61,474 nucleotides of DNA from Bacillus sp. J33 (GCF_000518885.1 NZ_JAEL01000020.1:1-61474); one strand, 5' to 3'; counted from the stretch's first letter, positions 9,324 through 19,174 are shown. The notes: a model not told the origin generated them from the sequence alone. Numbers and translations: made by a program.

Positions 9324-9464
9324 ATGGCAGAACAAGAATATCCAAACGTTAAGCTCGGCGGAAAAAAGGCCCGTGAAAAAGGAAACGGCGGCGACCAGGT
9401 GCAGGGACATGAAAAAGAAAACAAAAACGGCACATTTAACACCAACCCGAAATCGGATTTATAA
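9324..9464 (+). CDS. Small hydrophilic protein of unknown function (46 aa)
   Basis: An ATG preceded by a strong GGAGGTG site (9311-9317) opens a 46-codon frame rich in Lys, Gly, Asn and Glu (MAEQEYPNVKLGG ... TFNTNPKSDL). It ends 12 bases before a clean terminator. The ribosome site and terminator support a real gene. The composition resembles small spore or stress proteins, but no family is recognised, so no function is proposed. Divergent from the phosphatase gene. Confidence 0.65.
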   Translation: MAEQEYPNVKLGGKKAREKGNGGDQVQGHEKENKNGTFNTNPKSDL

Positions 9465-9476
9465 TGGAATGGATGG

Positions 9477-9504
9477 ACACCCTCTTGGCTGGAGGGTGTT
9501 TTAT
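9477..9504 (+). terminator. Terminator after the 46-aa gene
   Basis: ACACCCTC (9477-9484) pairs with GAGGGTGT (9492-9499) around a seven-base loop and is followed by TTT. Confidence 0.85.
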
Positions 9505-9689
9505 CGATAAATATTCGCTGACCACCCGCTTTTTGCAGGAGGTAATGATGATCTCTTATCTATCAATCTCCACATCGCCAACAGGATTGAACCCGCATTT
9601 CTGCCAAGCTTTAATGGAGGTAACCCATTTGAAAGTTTAAAATGATTGGCGCAATAAATAAAACGGCCGCTAAAATAACTTGCTGTTTT

Positions 9690-9848
9690 TCATTTCTTTT
9701 TGGAGGATCCCAACGCAGCTCCTATGGCTATTCCAATCCCAAGTCCGAGTGCCAGGTTATCAAAAACTAGCCAAAAAGAAACGCCCAATGCCAGCCCTAT
9801 GGCCATCCCGCTTCCCATAAAACGTTCAGTCTTTTTTTCCTTATCCAA
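9690..9848 (-). CDS. Small glycine-zipper membrane protein (52 aa)
   Basis: A TTG start preceded by GAGGAGG opens a 52-codon frame. A charged N-terminus (MDKEKKTERF) is followed by a hydrophobic region with repeated Gly spacing (GSGMAIGLALG ... LGLGIGIAIGAALG) and a Lys-rich end. The pattern suggests one or two membrane helices packed through Gly zippers. Similar short proteins are frequent and uncharacterised in Bacillaceae. Monocistronic as far as can be seen. Confidence 0.7.
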   Translation of the reverse strand: MDKEKKTERFMGSGMAIGLALGVSFWLVFDNLALGLGIGIAIGAALGSSKKK

Positions 9849-9955
9849 ACTGTTAACCTCCTCACCCGTTTTTCATACCTTTCATACGTTTATAAGAAAA
9901 GGAAGTTTCATATTTTTGGTAAAATGTCAGAGGTTAGGTTTTGTTCCACAATGTC

Positions 9956-10060
9956 TTAACCTTTCATCTTCTGTGCCATCTGCCTTTTAATGGCTCTTAT
10001 TTGCCCGCGATGGCTAACCTCATCTTCCATAACGTGAAACCAAAACCAATAATTGTTGAA
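9956..10060 (-). pseudogene. DinB-family protein, C-terminal remnant
   Basis: The minus strand reads WFWFHVMEDEVSHRGQIR followed by AIKRQM and a stop. This matches the last helix of DinB/DUF664 four-helix proteins, where HRGQI carries a conserved metal-ligand His. The preceding three helices are missing; upstream lies the aminotransferase terminator. This is a decayed fragment of about 34 codons, not a functional gene. Confidence 0.65.
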
Positions 10061-10096
10061 AGAAACGCCTTTGGATAAAAAGGGTATAATCGACCG

Positions 10097-10131
10097 AAAA
10101 AGCTGCTTTGTTGATAAAAGCAGCTTTTTTG
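10097..10131 (-). terminator. Terminator after the class V aminotransferase gene
   Basis: AAAAGCTGCTTT (10097-10108) pairs with AAAGCAGCTTTT (10117-10128). The stem is AT-flanked on both sides, so it may work in both directions. Confidence 0.8.
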
Positions 10132-10206
10132 ATTCAGAAGACTTTATATGCCTTCTATTCAATTGTATCGAGAGCTCTATGAGGCCATCACATTAATTCC
10201 TTCTTA

Positions 10207-11367
10207 TTAAGCAACAGGCAAGGCAGATTCTCTGAACAATTTTACTGCTTCTTTAATATCAGCGGCAAAACCGAGTTCTTTAACCGTTTCACCGATTTTT
10301 ACAATTGCATCTTCAAGCATCTCTTCGGTTGTATTCCCCATATGGCCAATCCGGAATGCTTTCCCTGTAAGATGTGCCAGCGCCCCGGCAACGATTATGC
10401 CTTTCTTCGCCAAAGCTGCACGGAATTCAGCGTCATTCATACCTTCTGGATAGAGAATGCAGCTAAGAGTGGCGGCGGCAGCATTTTCATCCGCAAGGGC
10501 CTTCATGCCATATACTGCAAGTGCTGCACGAACTGCTTTTCCATATGCAGCATGGCGCTTATAGCGGCTCTCCATCCCTTCCTCCAAAACCAATCTCATT
10601 CCTTCATCATAGGCATAAATAAGATTAACAGGCGGAGTGGCAAAGTATTTTTGCGGATCATGCATAATAGGGATCCAATTATAAATATCACAATAATAGG
10701 CCGGGACTCTTTCTATTTTTTCACGTGATGCGAGTGCAGTCTGGTTACATGCAACAATCGCTAACCCTGGCGGAACGCCAATGGCTTTCTGAGAACCGGT
10801 CAGAACGACATCGATTTTTCCGTCTCCATAAGTCTTGCTCATATCCTCTTCCATCGCGGCAGTCGCACAGACCCCGTCCAAAATAACAAGGGCGCCATGC
10901 TTTTTAATTATAGGAACAAGCGCATCCAAATCGGCGGCAACTCCAGTAGACGTATCCGCATGTGTAATCGTCACTGCCTTATAAGATCCGCTTTCCAGCT
11001 TATTTTCGACCAATACAGGATCAACCTGCTTCCCCCATTCAGATTGAATGACGTCCGCTTCAATACCGAATGCCTTAGCTAAGTGAATGAAGCGATCCCC
11101 GAAAAATCCGTGGCTGATAATTAAAAGCTTCTCCCCTGCAGCAACCGTATTGACAAGAGCCATCTCCATAGCAATCGTTCTGGAGCCGGAGATTACAAAT
11201 ACCTCTCCATCCGTCTTCAGCATTTCCCTGGTCTTCTCAATCGCCCCCTTATAAATGGCTGCAAACCTTGGATCCGTATGTCCCCTGGTCTCCTGCGCCA
11301 TCGCATCATAAATAGAATCCACAACCGGTGTCGGTCCTGGAATCAGCAGCATCTCTTCATTCCGCAT
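10207..11367 (-). CDS. Class V PLP-dependent aminotransferase (alanine-glyoxylate type)
   Basis: A 386-residue fold-type I aminotransferase of the serine-pyruvate / alanine-glyoxylate group. The N-terminus MLLIPGPTPV is typical, SGSRTIAMEMAL forms the phosphate-binding region, and the PLP lysine sits in VVLTGSQKAIGVPPGLA. It should transfer an amino group to glyoxylate or pyruvate; relatives include PucG and PhnW, and substrate cannot be settled without flanking pathway genes. GGGGGAT precedes the ATG. It appears to be a single gene with its own terminator. Confidence 0.85.
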   Translation of the reverse strand: MRNEEMLLIPGPTPVVDSIYDAMAQETRGHTDPRFAAIYKGAIEKTREMLKTDGEVFVISGSRTIAMEMALVNTVAAGEKLLIISHGFFGDRFIHLAKAFGIEADVIQSEWGKQVDPVLVENKLESGSYKAVTITHADTSTGVAADLDALVPIIKKHGALVILDGVCATAAMEEDMSKTYGDGKIDVVLTGSQKAIGVPPGLAIVACNQTALASREKIERVPAYYCDIYNWIPIMHDPQKYFATPPVNLIYAYDEGMRLVLEEGMESRYKRHAAYGKAVRAALAVYGMKALADENAAAATLSCILYPEGMNDAEFRAALAKKGIIVAGALAHLTGKAFRIGHMGNTTEEMLEDAIVKIGETVKELGFAADIKEAVKLFRESALPVA

Positions 11368-11609
11368 GTTTCATCCCCCGTTTCCCTTAGTAGGTTTATA
11401 GCTTTCTAAATGTTTCGACACTTCCAGTAAGAAGTCCTTTTATTCTTTCAGGGCAGATTGTCTGATGACCGGAAGTTGAACAGTGACCATCAAATTACCT
11501 ATGTTACGGTAAATTAGATTCATTTTTTTAGTAATCAACCAATTTAATGGAATTTTCGTTTTATTCAGTTTTATAATTTAACTCTACTAAACTTACAGGA
11601 GGTAATTTA

Positions 11610-12641
11610 ATGAAGAAGAAAATCCTTGCACTATCCCTTTCTGCTGGATTAGCAGCTTCTGGTTTCTCTTTGCCAGTTTTTGCTGCAGGTAATGGCCCGG
11701 ATGTAAATGGAAATGAAACTGTCCAAACAGCCATGTTAACTACATATGATGAAATGGCTGCCTTCCTTAAAAAAGAAGAGGCAAAGCAAAGCCATTTGGA
11801 ACTTGAAGTGATTGGTCAATCTGTAAAAGGACGTGACCTATTTCTGGCTAAATACATATCAAACCCTGAAAACCCAACCATTCTTTATTTAACACAACAG
11901 CACGGAAATGAAGCAATGACAACGGAAGGCGCTTTAGATTATATCCGCCACCTTGGATCTAACAGTAAAAATGTCCAGGAAATGCTCCAAAATGTAAATA
12001 TTTTAATTGTCCCGATGCTGAATGTTGACGGAGCCATGGGAGATGTGAACTTCCCACTGGATGACTACATGGCAAGCGGGCGCCATCTTACTCGCTATAA
12101 TGCAGACAGAATTGATTTAAACAGAGATCATGTAAATTTAGCAGCACCTGAAACACAGGCTCTTCATAAAAATGTCCTGCAAAAGTACAAAATCGATTAC
12201 ATGATTGACCTCCATCACCAGGGCACGCAGGAGGATTACTATGGCAAACTAACAACTGGAGCAGTCCTAACGCCACAAAGCCCGGAAGTCGATCCAGAAG
12301 TCCTCTTAAATTCTAAAAAACTCGCAACTGTTCTTTATGAAGGGGTAGATACATCAGGGTGGTCTTTTATTTTAAAATTTGATGAACCTACAACAAACCC
12401 TGCTGTAGCATCAAATGCTATGGCACTTCAATATGATATTGCTGTCATGCTATTCGAAATGCGCGGAATGGCAGATCACGCCTATGAGCCTTACGTGCTT
12501 GGCCAAAAATCCAATGGCTACTTGATCAAACAGGCCTTTAACGCAATGGATGTAACCGCCAAAGCCATTGCTGACAGATCTATTAACAATGCTGACCCAG
12601 CTGTTTATGAAAACCTGCCTGAACAGCATTATAGCTACTAA
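11610..12641 (+). CDS. Secreted M14-family zinc carboxypeptidase
   Basis: A 343-residue protein. An N-terminal signal peptide is visible (MKKKILALSLSAGLAASGF, likely cut after VFAA). The M14 zinc ligands are HGNE near residue 98-101 and a His in DLHHQG near 202. VMLFEMRG near 280 carries the catalytic Glu, and LNVDG stands where NPDG is usual. It should remove C-terminal residues from peptides outside the cell. GGAGGT precedes the ATG. Transcribed alone; convergent with a decayed NERD gene. Confidence 0.85.
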   Translation: MKKKILALSLSAGLAASGFSLPVFAAGNGPDVNGNETVQTAMLTTYDEMAAFLKKEEAKQSHLELEVIGQSVKGRDLFLAKYISNPENPTILYLTQQHGNEAMTTEGALDYIRHLGSNSKNVQEMLQNVNILIVPMLNVDGAMGDVNFPLDDYMASGRHLTRYNADRIDLNRDHVNLAAPETQALHKNVLQKYKIDYMIDLHHQGTQEDYYGKLTTGAVLTPQSPEVDPEVLLNSKKLATVLYEGVDTSGWSFILKFDEPTTNPAVASNAMALQYDIAVMLFEMRGMADHAYEPYVLGQKSNGYLIKQAFNAMDVTAKAIADRSINNADPAVYENLPEQHYSY

Positions 12642-13635
12642 TATTATCGCCTCCCCAGCCGGGAGGTTTTTCATTTAGTATATCTAATGTATAGATTCTA
12701 TTTTTATACGCTCCAGTATGAGGAAGGTTAAGTGATTTAATGAACCTGCTGGCTGTAATAGGTGAAGCAATCTGAAGAAAATCCCGGAAAGCCTTATTGG
12801 TGATTGTACCGCCAATAAGCAGATAAAAATCGATAAGTGCATGAATATGAGCGTCCTGTGCGTTCTGTTTACACTTAGTGCAGTGCCACGTTCTTTTTAA
12901 TCTTTCAAGGGGCAAATAATTGCAATTGGGGCAGTAAACTCCTTTTAAAATTTCATTTTCCCCGATCTGAAGCCGGTCCATAATGGCGATTTCCTCCTCA
13001 CTATTTTGCTTTTTGAACAAACGGATCATTTTTTTAAGGAGTTTATCAGAAAGGATATTTTTATCATGACTTTTTTCGATTGAGTCAATTTTGGAAGGGA
13101 GAGAATTTTTATGAAGAATTTTGTGATTGAGGCGAACATGTGGAGGCATTGTTTTAATGCCAGTATAGGGATTGCTGATCATAACCATTGAAAGCACAGG
13201 CACTTCAGGCATTCCATTTTCAGAAAGCCACTTCTTCAACAGAATTTCATGCCTTTCAATCTGCATCAGCGGACACGGAAAAACAGTCTCTTCCCCATCC
13301 TTAATTCGGAAAAGCTGTTTGTAAATCGTGTCAAAATACAAAATGCCACTTATATTCTTAACCTCCAGGATGAGGATAAACTTATTAGAAAGTAAAAGGG
13401 TATCAATTTGAAAATGGTGATTCCCACTGGGGAGCCGGTAAATCATCCAGAATAAAGTATTTATTCTGGATAACTTCGAGGGGAAAATCCAATGAAACCT
13501 CGCCTTTGAAACCGGCCATCCTTTTACCCAATTCATCTTTTATTTGGGGGATTTTTGAATGGTTTGAGGGCAATCTCCGAAGCAGCGCTTCTAACTTCAG
13601 AATCGCAAGAGGAATATGCCGGTCGTTTTGATCAT
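12583..13635 (-). pseudogene. NERD-domain (nuclease-related) protein gene, frameshifted
   Basis: The main frame below about 13440 reads RLPSGNHHFQIDTLLL ... FILILEVKNISG, the core of the nuclease-related NERD domain, plus a zinc-ribbon-like CPNCNYLP...CTKCK. The N-terminal part continues upstream in another frame (KLEALLRRLPSNHSKIPQI ... QNKYFILDDL). One extra C near 13436 explains the change of frame. A second frame break near 13620 separates the only ATG with a ribosome site from that segment. At the 3' end the frame runs through the carboxypeptidase terminator and 59 bases into that gene, so the natural stop seems lost too. Probably inactive. Confidence 0.75.
12650..12671 (+). terminator. 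Terminator after the M14 carboxypeptidase gene
   Basis: CCTCCC pairs with GGGAGG (12661-12666) and is followed by TTTTT. It starts 8 bases past the stop codon. Confidence 0.85.
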
Positions 13636-13827
13636 ATTTTCACTCCATTTTATTCTTTTTTAATAAATAATTCTGTAATAGAGTTCCAAAATCATTGTTA
13701 GGATCGTGAATTTTGCTGCGATATTAAAGAATTTATCTGCGTAAAAAATCCCGAAAAACAGTAGAGTTTCATCACAATATAAGTGTGAAGCACTGTAAAA
13801 TACTAGGCTTTTACAGACTCCTTTTTT

Positions 13828-13921
13828 GTTTATCTGCTTTATAAAAGGATTTATCCCTCTTATAAAAAAGTTTATCTATCTTATAAAATAATTTATCTCC
13901 CTTATAAAAATTCTTATCCCC
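13828..13921 (-). repeat. 21-bp tandem repeat array, copy 1 (about 4.5 units)
   Basis: On the minus strand the unit is GATAAA-N-rich-TTTTATAA-NNN, 21 bases long, repeated four times plus a partial unit (for example GATAAACTTTTTTATAAG then AGG). The period equals seven codons and the frame can be read as DKLFYKR-like heptads with no stop. It lies between the cysI terminator and the NERD remnant. A second array of the same unit and same number of copies, on the opposite strand, is at 43831-43925. Confidence 0.85.
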
Positions 13922-13948
13922 TTTAAAAAATCCCCCTAACAAAAATAA

Positions 13949-13972
13949 GACAGGGCCTACGCCCTGTCCTTA
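13949..13972 (-). terminator. Terminator of the cysJI operon
   Basis: A perfect 8-bp stem GACAGGGC/GCCCTGTC with the loop GTAG on the minus strand, followed by TTATTTTTG. It begins 8 bases past the cysI stop. Confidence 0.9.
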
Positions 13973-13976
13973 ACCA

Positions 13977-15695
13977 TTAATCATGAAAATTTGTCCCATC
14001 AGTTGTCGCTTCAATAATCCCAGCCCGGATCACGAAGTCGCCGAAGCGCTCGCCTTCCAATCGCTCTTGGGCGTAGCGCGGCAATATGACGCGCAGCTCG
14101 TTGAGAATTTCTTCTTCCCCTATGTTTTCACGGTACATTTTGCTTAATCGGCTGCCGTCAAAGGCTGCGCCAAGAAACATGTTGTACTTGCCTACTGCTT
14201 TTCCGATGAATCCGATTTCGCCCAGCGCATGGCGGGCACAGCCGTTCGGGCAGCCGGTCATGCGTATCGTGATTTCTTCGTTCCGCAAACCCGCTTCATC
14301 CACAATTTCCTCTATTTTATCGATCAAAACAGGAAGATAGCGCTCTGCTTCCGCCATTGCCAATCCGCATGTCGGAAGCGCAACACATGCCATTGATCCA
14401 CGGCGAAGTGCGCTGTAGCGGCTGCCGTCTGTTAAGCCATACTGCTCAATCAGCGCTTCAATCTTGGCCTTATCTTTCGTAGCCACATTCCCAATAATCA
14501 AATTCTGATTCGCAGTCAGCCTAAATTCACCTTTATGAACCTTCGCAATCTCACGCAAGGCTGTTTTCAGCTTATATCCTGCAAAGTCAGCTACGCGACC
14601 GCCTTCAATGAACATTGTAAAATGCCATTTTCCGCGGACACCTTTTACCCAGCCATAGCGGTCTCCGTTAGAATCGAATTGGAACGGACGAGCCTCATCC
14701 AAGCTCCACCCCAGGCGATTCTCCAGCTCTTCTTTAACTGTCTCCAAGCCAAGACGGTCAACCGTATATTTAAAGCGGGCATTTTTCCGAACAGAGCGAT
14801 TGCCATAATCGCGCTGGATCGTAATGACCTTTTCAGCCACATCATAAATCTTGTCTGGCGTAACAAAACCGATTACTTTTGAAAGCTGCGGATATGTTTC
14901 CTTGTCACCGTGCGAGAAGCCCATGCCTCCGCCAATCGCCACATTAAAGCCAGCAAGCTTGCCGTTTTCAACAATCGCAATAAAACCGAGATCCTGTGAA
15001 AATACATCTATATCATTTGAAGGCGGAACAGCAATTCCGATCTTGAATTTACGTGGTAAATAAAGCGGGCCGTACATTGGCTCCACTTCATCCACTTCAG
15101 GGGAACCGGCTACTTTTTCCTCGTCCAGCCAGATTTCATGATATGCCCGGGTACGAGGAAGCAATTCGTCGCTTAGCATTTTTGAAAGCTCATACACTTC
15201 CGAATGAATTTCAGACTGATCAGGATTTGAAATACACATCACATTACGGTTTACATCCCCACATGCAGCAATGGTATCAAGCATTGTGTCATGTATGGCC
15301 TGGATCGTCTTTTTCATATTCCACTTTAAAATCCCATGCATTTGGAAGGTTTGCCGTGTTGTCAGCTTTAATGTGCCGTTTCCATATTTCTCGGCCAAAT
15401 CATCGACAACTAGCCATTGTTCAGGCGTTGCTACTCCTCCTGGCAATCTTAACCGCAGCATAAACTGGTAGGCAGGCTCAAGCTTCTGCCTTTGGCGTTC
15501 ATTCCGCAGATCGCGGTCGTCCTGCAAATAACTGCCGTGATGCTTCATTAACCGGTTATCATCGTCCGGAATTCCGGCACTGATCCTGTCCTGCATCACT
15601 TCCGCCAGTGTACCGCGCAAATAATTGCTTCGTTCCTTAATTCCTTCAACATCACTCGGAGGGCCATCGGGCGCTTTTAATTTCGGGTTCACCAT
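13977..15695 (-). CDS. cysI: Sulfite reductase (NADPH) hemoprotein beta subunit
   Basis: About 572 residues, the usual CysI length. [15 protein letters not shown] near residue 437 and [14 protein letters not shown] near 482 hold the four Cys that bind the 4Fe-4S cluster bridged to siroheme. The enzyme reduces sulfite to sulfide with six electrons in assimilatory sulfur metabolism, together with CysJ. The start is the ATG at 15695 ([11 protein letters not shown]), 9 bases after AAAGGAG; longer in-frame readings enter cysJ. It follows cysJ by 25 bases in one operon, closed by a strong terminator. Confidence 0.95.
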   Translation of the reverse strand: MVNPKLKAPDGPPSDVEGIKERSNYLRGTLAEVMQDRISAGIPDDDNRLMKHHGSYLQDDRDLRNERQRQKLEPAYQFMLRLRLPGGVATPEQWLVVDDLAEKYGNGTLKLTTRQTFQMHGILKWNMKKTIQAIHDTMLDTIAACGDVNRNVMCISNPDQSEIHSEVYELSKMLSDELLPRTRAYHEIWLDEEKVAGSPEVDEVEPMYGPLYLPRKFKIGIAVPPSNDIDVFSQDLGFIAIVENGKLAGFNVAIGGGMGFSHGDKETYPQLSKVIGFVTPDKIYDVAEKVITIQRDYGNRSVRKNARFKYTVDRLGLETVKEELENRLGWSLDEARPFQFDSNGDRYGWVKGVRGKWHFTMFIEGGRVADFAGYKLKTALREIAKVHKGEFRLTANQNLIIGNVATKDKAKIEALIEQYGLTDGSRYSALRRGSMACVALPTCGLAMAEAERYLPVLIDKIEEIVDEAGLRNEEITIRMTGCPNGCARHALGEIGFIGKAVGKYNMFLGAAFDGSRLSKMYRENIGEEEILNELRVILPRYAQERLEGERFGDFVIRAGIIEATTDGTNFHD

Positions 15696-15720
15696 GCTGA
15701 AAAACTCCTTTCGATCCAAA

Positions 15721-17535
15721 TCAATATACATCACGCTGGTAGCGTTTATTTTTCTGCATGTCAGCAAGATAGGCAGAAGCCTGTTCACGGCTCATGCCGC
15801 CTTCTTTTTCAATAATATCTATGAGCGTGTTATGGACATCATGTGCCATGTTTTTCTCATCGCCGCAGATGTATACAGCAGCTCCTTCCTGCAGCCACTC
15901 AAATAGTTCCTGGCTGTTTTCCAGCATACGGTGCTGCACATAAACTTTTTCCTCGCCATCGCGGGAGAATGCCACATCCATCTTTGTTAGTACGCCATCC
16001 TTAAGCCACTGCTGCCATTCTGTCTGATAAAGGAAGTCTGTTACAAAATGCTGGTCACCAAAGAACATCCAGGACTTTCCTTCTGCTCCGGTTTCCTCAC
16101 GTTCCTGCATAAATGCGCGGAACGGTGCAACCCCGGTTCCTGGCCCGACCATTATAATTGGCGTTTCAGGATTCTCCGGCAATTTAAAGTTTTCATTATG
16201 CTGTACAAATACCGGCAATGTGTCCCCAGGCTGAAGACGCTCCGCACATAGAATCGAGCAAACGCCCTTGCGCTCACGGCCATGTGCATCATAACGGACC
16301 GCTCCGATTGTTAAATGGACTTCTTCAGGATTTGCCTCATAGCTGCTTGAAATCGAATAAAGACGAGCAGGCATTTTCCGTAAAATAGAAACAAAATCCT
16401 GTGCCGAACCATTCCAAGGTTTAAAATCGCGAATCAGATCAAGCAGATCCCGTCCATCCATATATACTTTTAATTGCTCGCTTTCTGAAACAAGCGATTG
16501 CAATTCTTCGTTACCAGAAAGCTTTGCTGCTTTTTCCACTATCGGTTTGGTAAGTACCGTAATCTCAAGACGGGAACGGAGGGCATCTTTCAAAGTCATT
16601 ACTTCATCCTTGACCTTCACCGCTTCCTCAGGATCCCAGTTCATTTCAGCCAACAGCAAATCTACCAGTTCAGGATCATTTTCCGGGTAAACACCTAAAC
16701 TATCACCAGGCTGATACGTCAATCCCGATCCTTCGAGAGACAATTCAAGATGACGTGTTTCCTTATTGGAACCGCGCCCGTTCAGATTAATATTTTCTAG
16801 CACTTCGGCCCTAAACGGATTGGACCTGGAATATACTGTTTCCGCCGGAGCTTGTGCGGATGGTGCAATTCCAGAAGCTGAAGCCGCAGTACCCTGCCCT
16901 TCATTCAATCCGGCAAACACAGCTTCCACCCATTCTGCAGCAGGCTCTTCAAAATCAAGATCGCAGTCTACACGCGAAGTGATGCGTGTTCCGCCAAGCT
17001 CCTCAAGCCGCTTATCGAAATCCTTCCCAGTCTGGCAAAAGAATTCATATGAACTGTCGCCTAGCGCCAAAACAGAGAATCGCAATTCCTCAAGCTTTGG
17101 CGCTCTTCTACCATGAACAAACTCATGGAAAGTCAATGCATTATCAGGCGGGTCTCCCTCACCATGTGTACTTACAACAATCAAAAGGTTTTTTAGCTTT
17201 TTTAAATTATTGGGCTTAAAATCACTCATTGAAGATACGGTGACTTGAAAGCCACGTTCCTCTAATGTTTTTCCAGCCTTTTTGGCAAGGCTTTGGGCAT
17301 TCCCTGTCTGTGAACCGAATAGAATGGTCACCTCTTTAGAGATAGCCTGGCCGGAAGCTGCTGCAGGCACTTCCTCCACTGCCACTGCCGGTGCAGCCTG
17401 TAATGATGATGACTGCAGTGCTGCAAGATAACCGCTCAGCCAGAGAGTTTGGCTTTCTGTCAATGTTGGCAGCAAGCGGTTAAGGAGCTCTGCCTGCTCC
17501 TGATTAAACGGACTGTTCATTACCTGAAGTTGCAA
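15721..17535 (-). CDS. cysJ: Sulfite reductase (NADPH) flavoprotein alpha subunit
   Basis: About 604 residues. An N-terminal flavodoxin domain binds FMN ([37 protein letters not shown]). A FAD-binding domain ([19 protein letters not shown]) and an NADPH-binding lobe ([21 protein letters not shown]) follow. It passes electrons from NADPH to CysI. The start is taken as the TTG at 17535 ([12 protein letters not shown]), 6 bases after GAGGTGG. The downstream ATG lacks a good site. First gene of cysJI, transcribed away from the LysR gene cysL. Confidence 0.95.
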   Translation of the reverse strand: MQLQVMNSPFNQEQAELLNRLLPTLTESQTLWLSGYLAALQSSSLQAAPAVAVEEVPAAASGQAISKEVTILFGSQTGNAQSLAKKAGKTLEERGFQVTVSSMSDFKPNNLKKLKNLLIVVSTHGEGDPPDNALTFHEFVHGRRAPKLEELRFSVLALGDSSYEFFCQTGKDFDKRLEELGGTRITSRVDCDLDFEEPAAEWVEAVFAGLNEGQGTAASASGIAPSAQAPAETVYSRSNPFRAEVLENINLNGRGSNKETRHLELSLEGSGLTYQPGDSLGVYPENDPELVDLLLAEMNWDPEEAVKVKDEVMTLKDALRSRLEITVLTKPIVEKAAKLSGNEELQSLVSESEQLKVYMDGRDLLDLIRDFKPWNGSAQDFVSILRKMPARLYSISSSYEANPEEVHLTIGAVRYDAHGRERKGVCSILCAERLQPGDTLPVFVQHNENFKLPENPETPIIMVGPGTGVAPFRAFMQEREETGAEGKSWMFFGDQHFVTDFLYQTEWQQWLKDGVLTKMDVAFSRDGEEKVYVQHRMLENSQELFEWLQEGAAVYICGDEKNMAHDVHNTLIDIIEKEGGMSREQASAYLADMQKNKRYQRDVY

Positions 17536-17550
17536 CGTTATCCACCTCAC

Positions 17551-17730
17551 AAACCAGCTAAAGATCGCTGGCCTTATCGTATTTCTTTAAATTTCCTCTT
17601 TTCCTATAAAAAAAGTCGGTTTTAACCTTAAAAAATATATATCTATAACTTTACCGAATGATTTAAAATTAGTAAAATAAATATTAATTATCATAACTAT
17701 TAACATTACTAATTATAAAGTGGTGATCCT
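17551..17730. promoter_or_regulatory. Divergent cysJ-cysL control region
   Basis: An AT-rich stretch of 180 bases separates the divergent cysJ and cysL starts. LysR-type regulators usually bind T-N11-A palindromes in such gaps; candidates such as TAATTATCATAACTATTAAC occur near 17688-17705. No single operator or promoter can be fixed by eye. Confidence 0.45.
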
Positions 17731-18633
17731 TTGTATTATGATGCTTTAAAAACATTTGTCACTCTGGCAGAAGTGAAAAATTTTACGAAGACAGCCGAGC
17801 TCCTTCTCATGTCGCAGCCAAGCGTCAGCCTTCACATTAAAAATCTTGAGAAGGAATTCCAGACCAAGCTATTCCACCGCTCTCCCAAATATTTAAAAAT
17901 AACGCCAAGCGGTGAAATATTATATGACCGGGCCAAGCAGATGATTACGATCTATGAACAGACCCGGCAGGATATTTTAGAACGGCAGAACACCATCAAA
18001 GGCGAGCTGAAAATAGCTGCCAGCTTTACAATCGGCGAGTATATATTGCCTCCCTTGCTGCTTGAACTGCAAAAGGAGTATCCTGAATTAAACCTTCAGG
18101 TTACAATCGCCAACACTGAGGAGGTTATTCAATCCACTCGTTCACATCATGCAGATATTGGATTAATTGAAGGCCAGACAAATGAGAAGGAACTTGCTGT
18201 TACTCCTTTTATGCAGGATGAGTTGTTTATTGTTTCTTCTACCCGCCACGAGCTGGTCTATAAGGATGAGGTAACCATTTCGGACCTTCAAAACCAGGCA
18301 TGGATCATTAGAGAAACAGGTTCAGGCACCCGGGAATACTTTAACCATTTTATCCGATCAAATGGGCTGAAAGTAAAATCTCTCCTTACGATCAGCAGCA
18401 ATCAGGGAATAAAAGAAACGCTAATCAATGGAATGGGCATCAGCATCCTTTCAGGCAGTGTCGTAGAAAGGGACGTTAAACAAAAAAACCTATCAATCAT
18501 CCGGATTAAAAACCAGGAATTTAAACGGACACTTTCATATGTGGTTTCCCCTATCATGGAAGAAAAAAAGAATGTCAGCATCTTCGTTGACGCGCTTCGT
18601 AAAAAATGGCCAGACAAAACTCAGGCAAAATAG
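17731..18633 (+). CDS. cysL: LysR-family activator of sulfite reductase genes (CysL-like)
   Basis: A 300-residue LysR-type regulator. The N-terminal winged HTH reads NFTKTAELLLMSQPSVSLHI followed by KNLEKEF, and a type-2 periplasmic-binding-like effector domain covers residues about 90-295. Position, divergent from cysJI, and the HTH match CysL (YwfK) of B. subtilis, the activator of cysJI. The start is a TTG (MYYDALKTF) after a weak GGTGAT site; weak translation is common for such regulators. The gene symbol rests on context as well as sequence. Confidence 0.85.
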   Translation: MYYDALKTFVTLAEVKNFTKTAELLLMSQPSVSLHIKNLEKEFQTKLFHRSPKYLKITPSGEILYDRAKQMITIYEQTRQDILERQNTIKGELKIAASFTIGEYILPPLLLELQKEYPELNLQVTIANTEEVIQSTRSHHADIGLIEGQTNEKELAVTPFMQDELFIVSSTRHELVYKDEVTISDLQNQAWIIRETGSGTREYFNHFIRSNGLKVKSLLTISSNQGIKETLINGMGISILSGSVVERDVKQKNLSIIRIKNQEFKRTLSYVVSPIMEEKKNVSIFVDALRKKWPDKTQAK

Positions 18634-18964
18634 TACCCTGCTTTGTACATCCGGCACAGACTGCACAAACCTTCACTCTAAAGAGAAAAGAACGCAATGG
18701 GAATCCTTTCTATGTTGAATCCAATGACAAGTGGTTTTTTGACAATATTGAAATCAAAATAAAATATGATGATGCAATGAGTGAAATTTATACTATATAT
18801 AAAGAAATCTACTGAAACTTGTTTGCTCGTTTATATGTGATTAAAAAAATTTGGACAAACATTTTTTCACACTTGTCCCCTCTTTTTCATACTATATAGT
18901 GATGAAATGTATAAAATCTGCCCATTTTATTCAAAATAAGGAAAAAATGGCTGAGGTGAAAAAG
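18634..18964. other. Gap after cysL with no supported gene
   Basis: A frame at 18606-18815 overlaps the end of cysL, has no ribosome site and shows no family features, so it is not called. No clear terminator for cysL was found. The last part, around 18890, holds AT-rich sequence (TACTATATAGTGATG) that may carry the promoter of the next small gene. Confidence 0.5.
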
Positions 18965-19174
18965 ATGGGATTATTGAATGCCTTTAATGAATGGCGTGAG
19001 ATGAGATATCAAAATCATGTCAACCGCATGAAGGAAGAAAATAAGTGTCCGGACTGCTACGGAAGAGGCTTTTCTCTTTATCCTGGGAATGAGTTCGCTT
19101 ATCATGCAAACCAGTTTGACTGCCCAGGATGCAATGGAACCGGACTGTATTCAGAATGGAGCAGTCTTTCTTAA
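18965..19174 (+). CDS. Small zinc-ribbon protein with two CxxCxGxG motifs
   Basis: A 69-residue protein. CPDCYGRGF and CPGCNGTG form two DnaJ-type CxxCxGxG units spaced about 30 residues apart, enough to bind one zinc ion. The N-terminus (MGLLNAFNEWREMRYQNHV) is helical and charged. GAGGTG lies 6 bases before the ATG. There is no J domain, so it is not a DnaJ; function is unknown, perhaps protein or RNA binding. It has its own terminator. Confidence 0.7.
   Translation: MGLLNAFNEWREMRYQNHVNRMKEENKCPDCYGRGFSLYPGNEFAYHANQFDCPGCNGTGLYSEWSSLS

Noticed and set aside
9540-9640. Minus-strand stretch reading FKWVTSIKAWQKCGFNPVG
   Set aside because: A possible gene relic of about 26 codons with no start; no family could be assigned.
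9700-9990. 96-codon plus-strand frame rich in Pro and Ser
   Set aside because: It is the antisense of the small Gly-zipper gene, which has the better start and composition.
13795-13935. CRISPR array at the 21-bp repeats
   Set aside because: Units are contiguous with no unique spacers, and no cas genes are near.
18606-18815. 69-codon plus-strand frame after cysL
   Set aside because: It overlaps the end of cysL, has no ribosome site and no family features.
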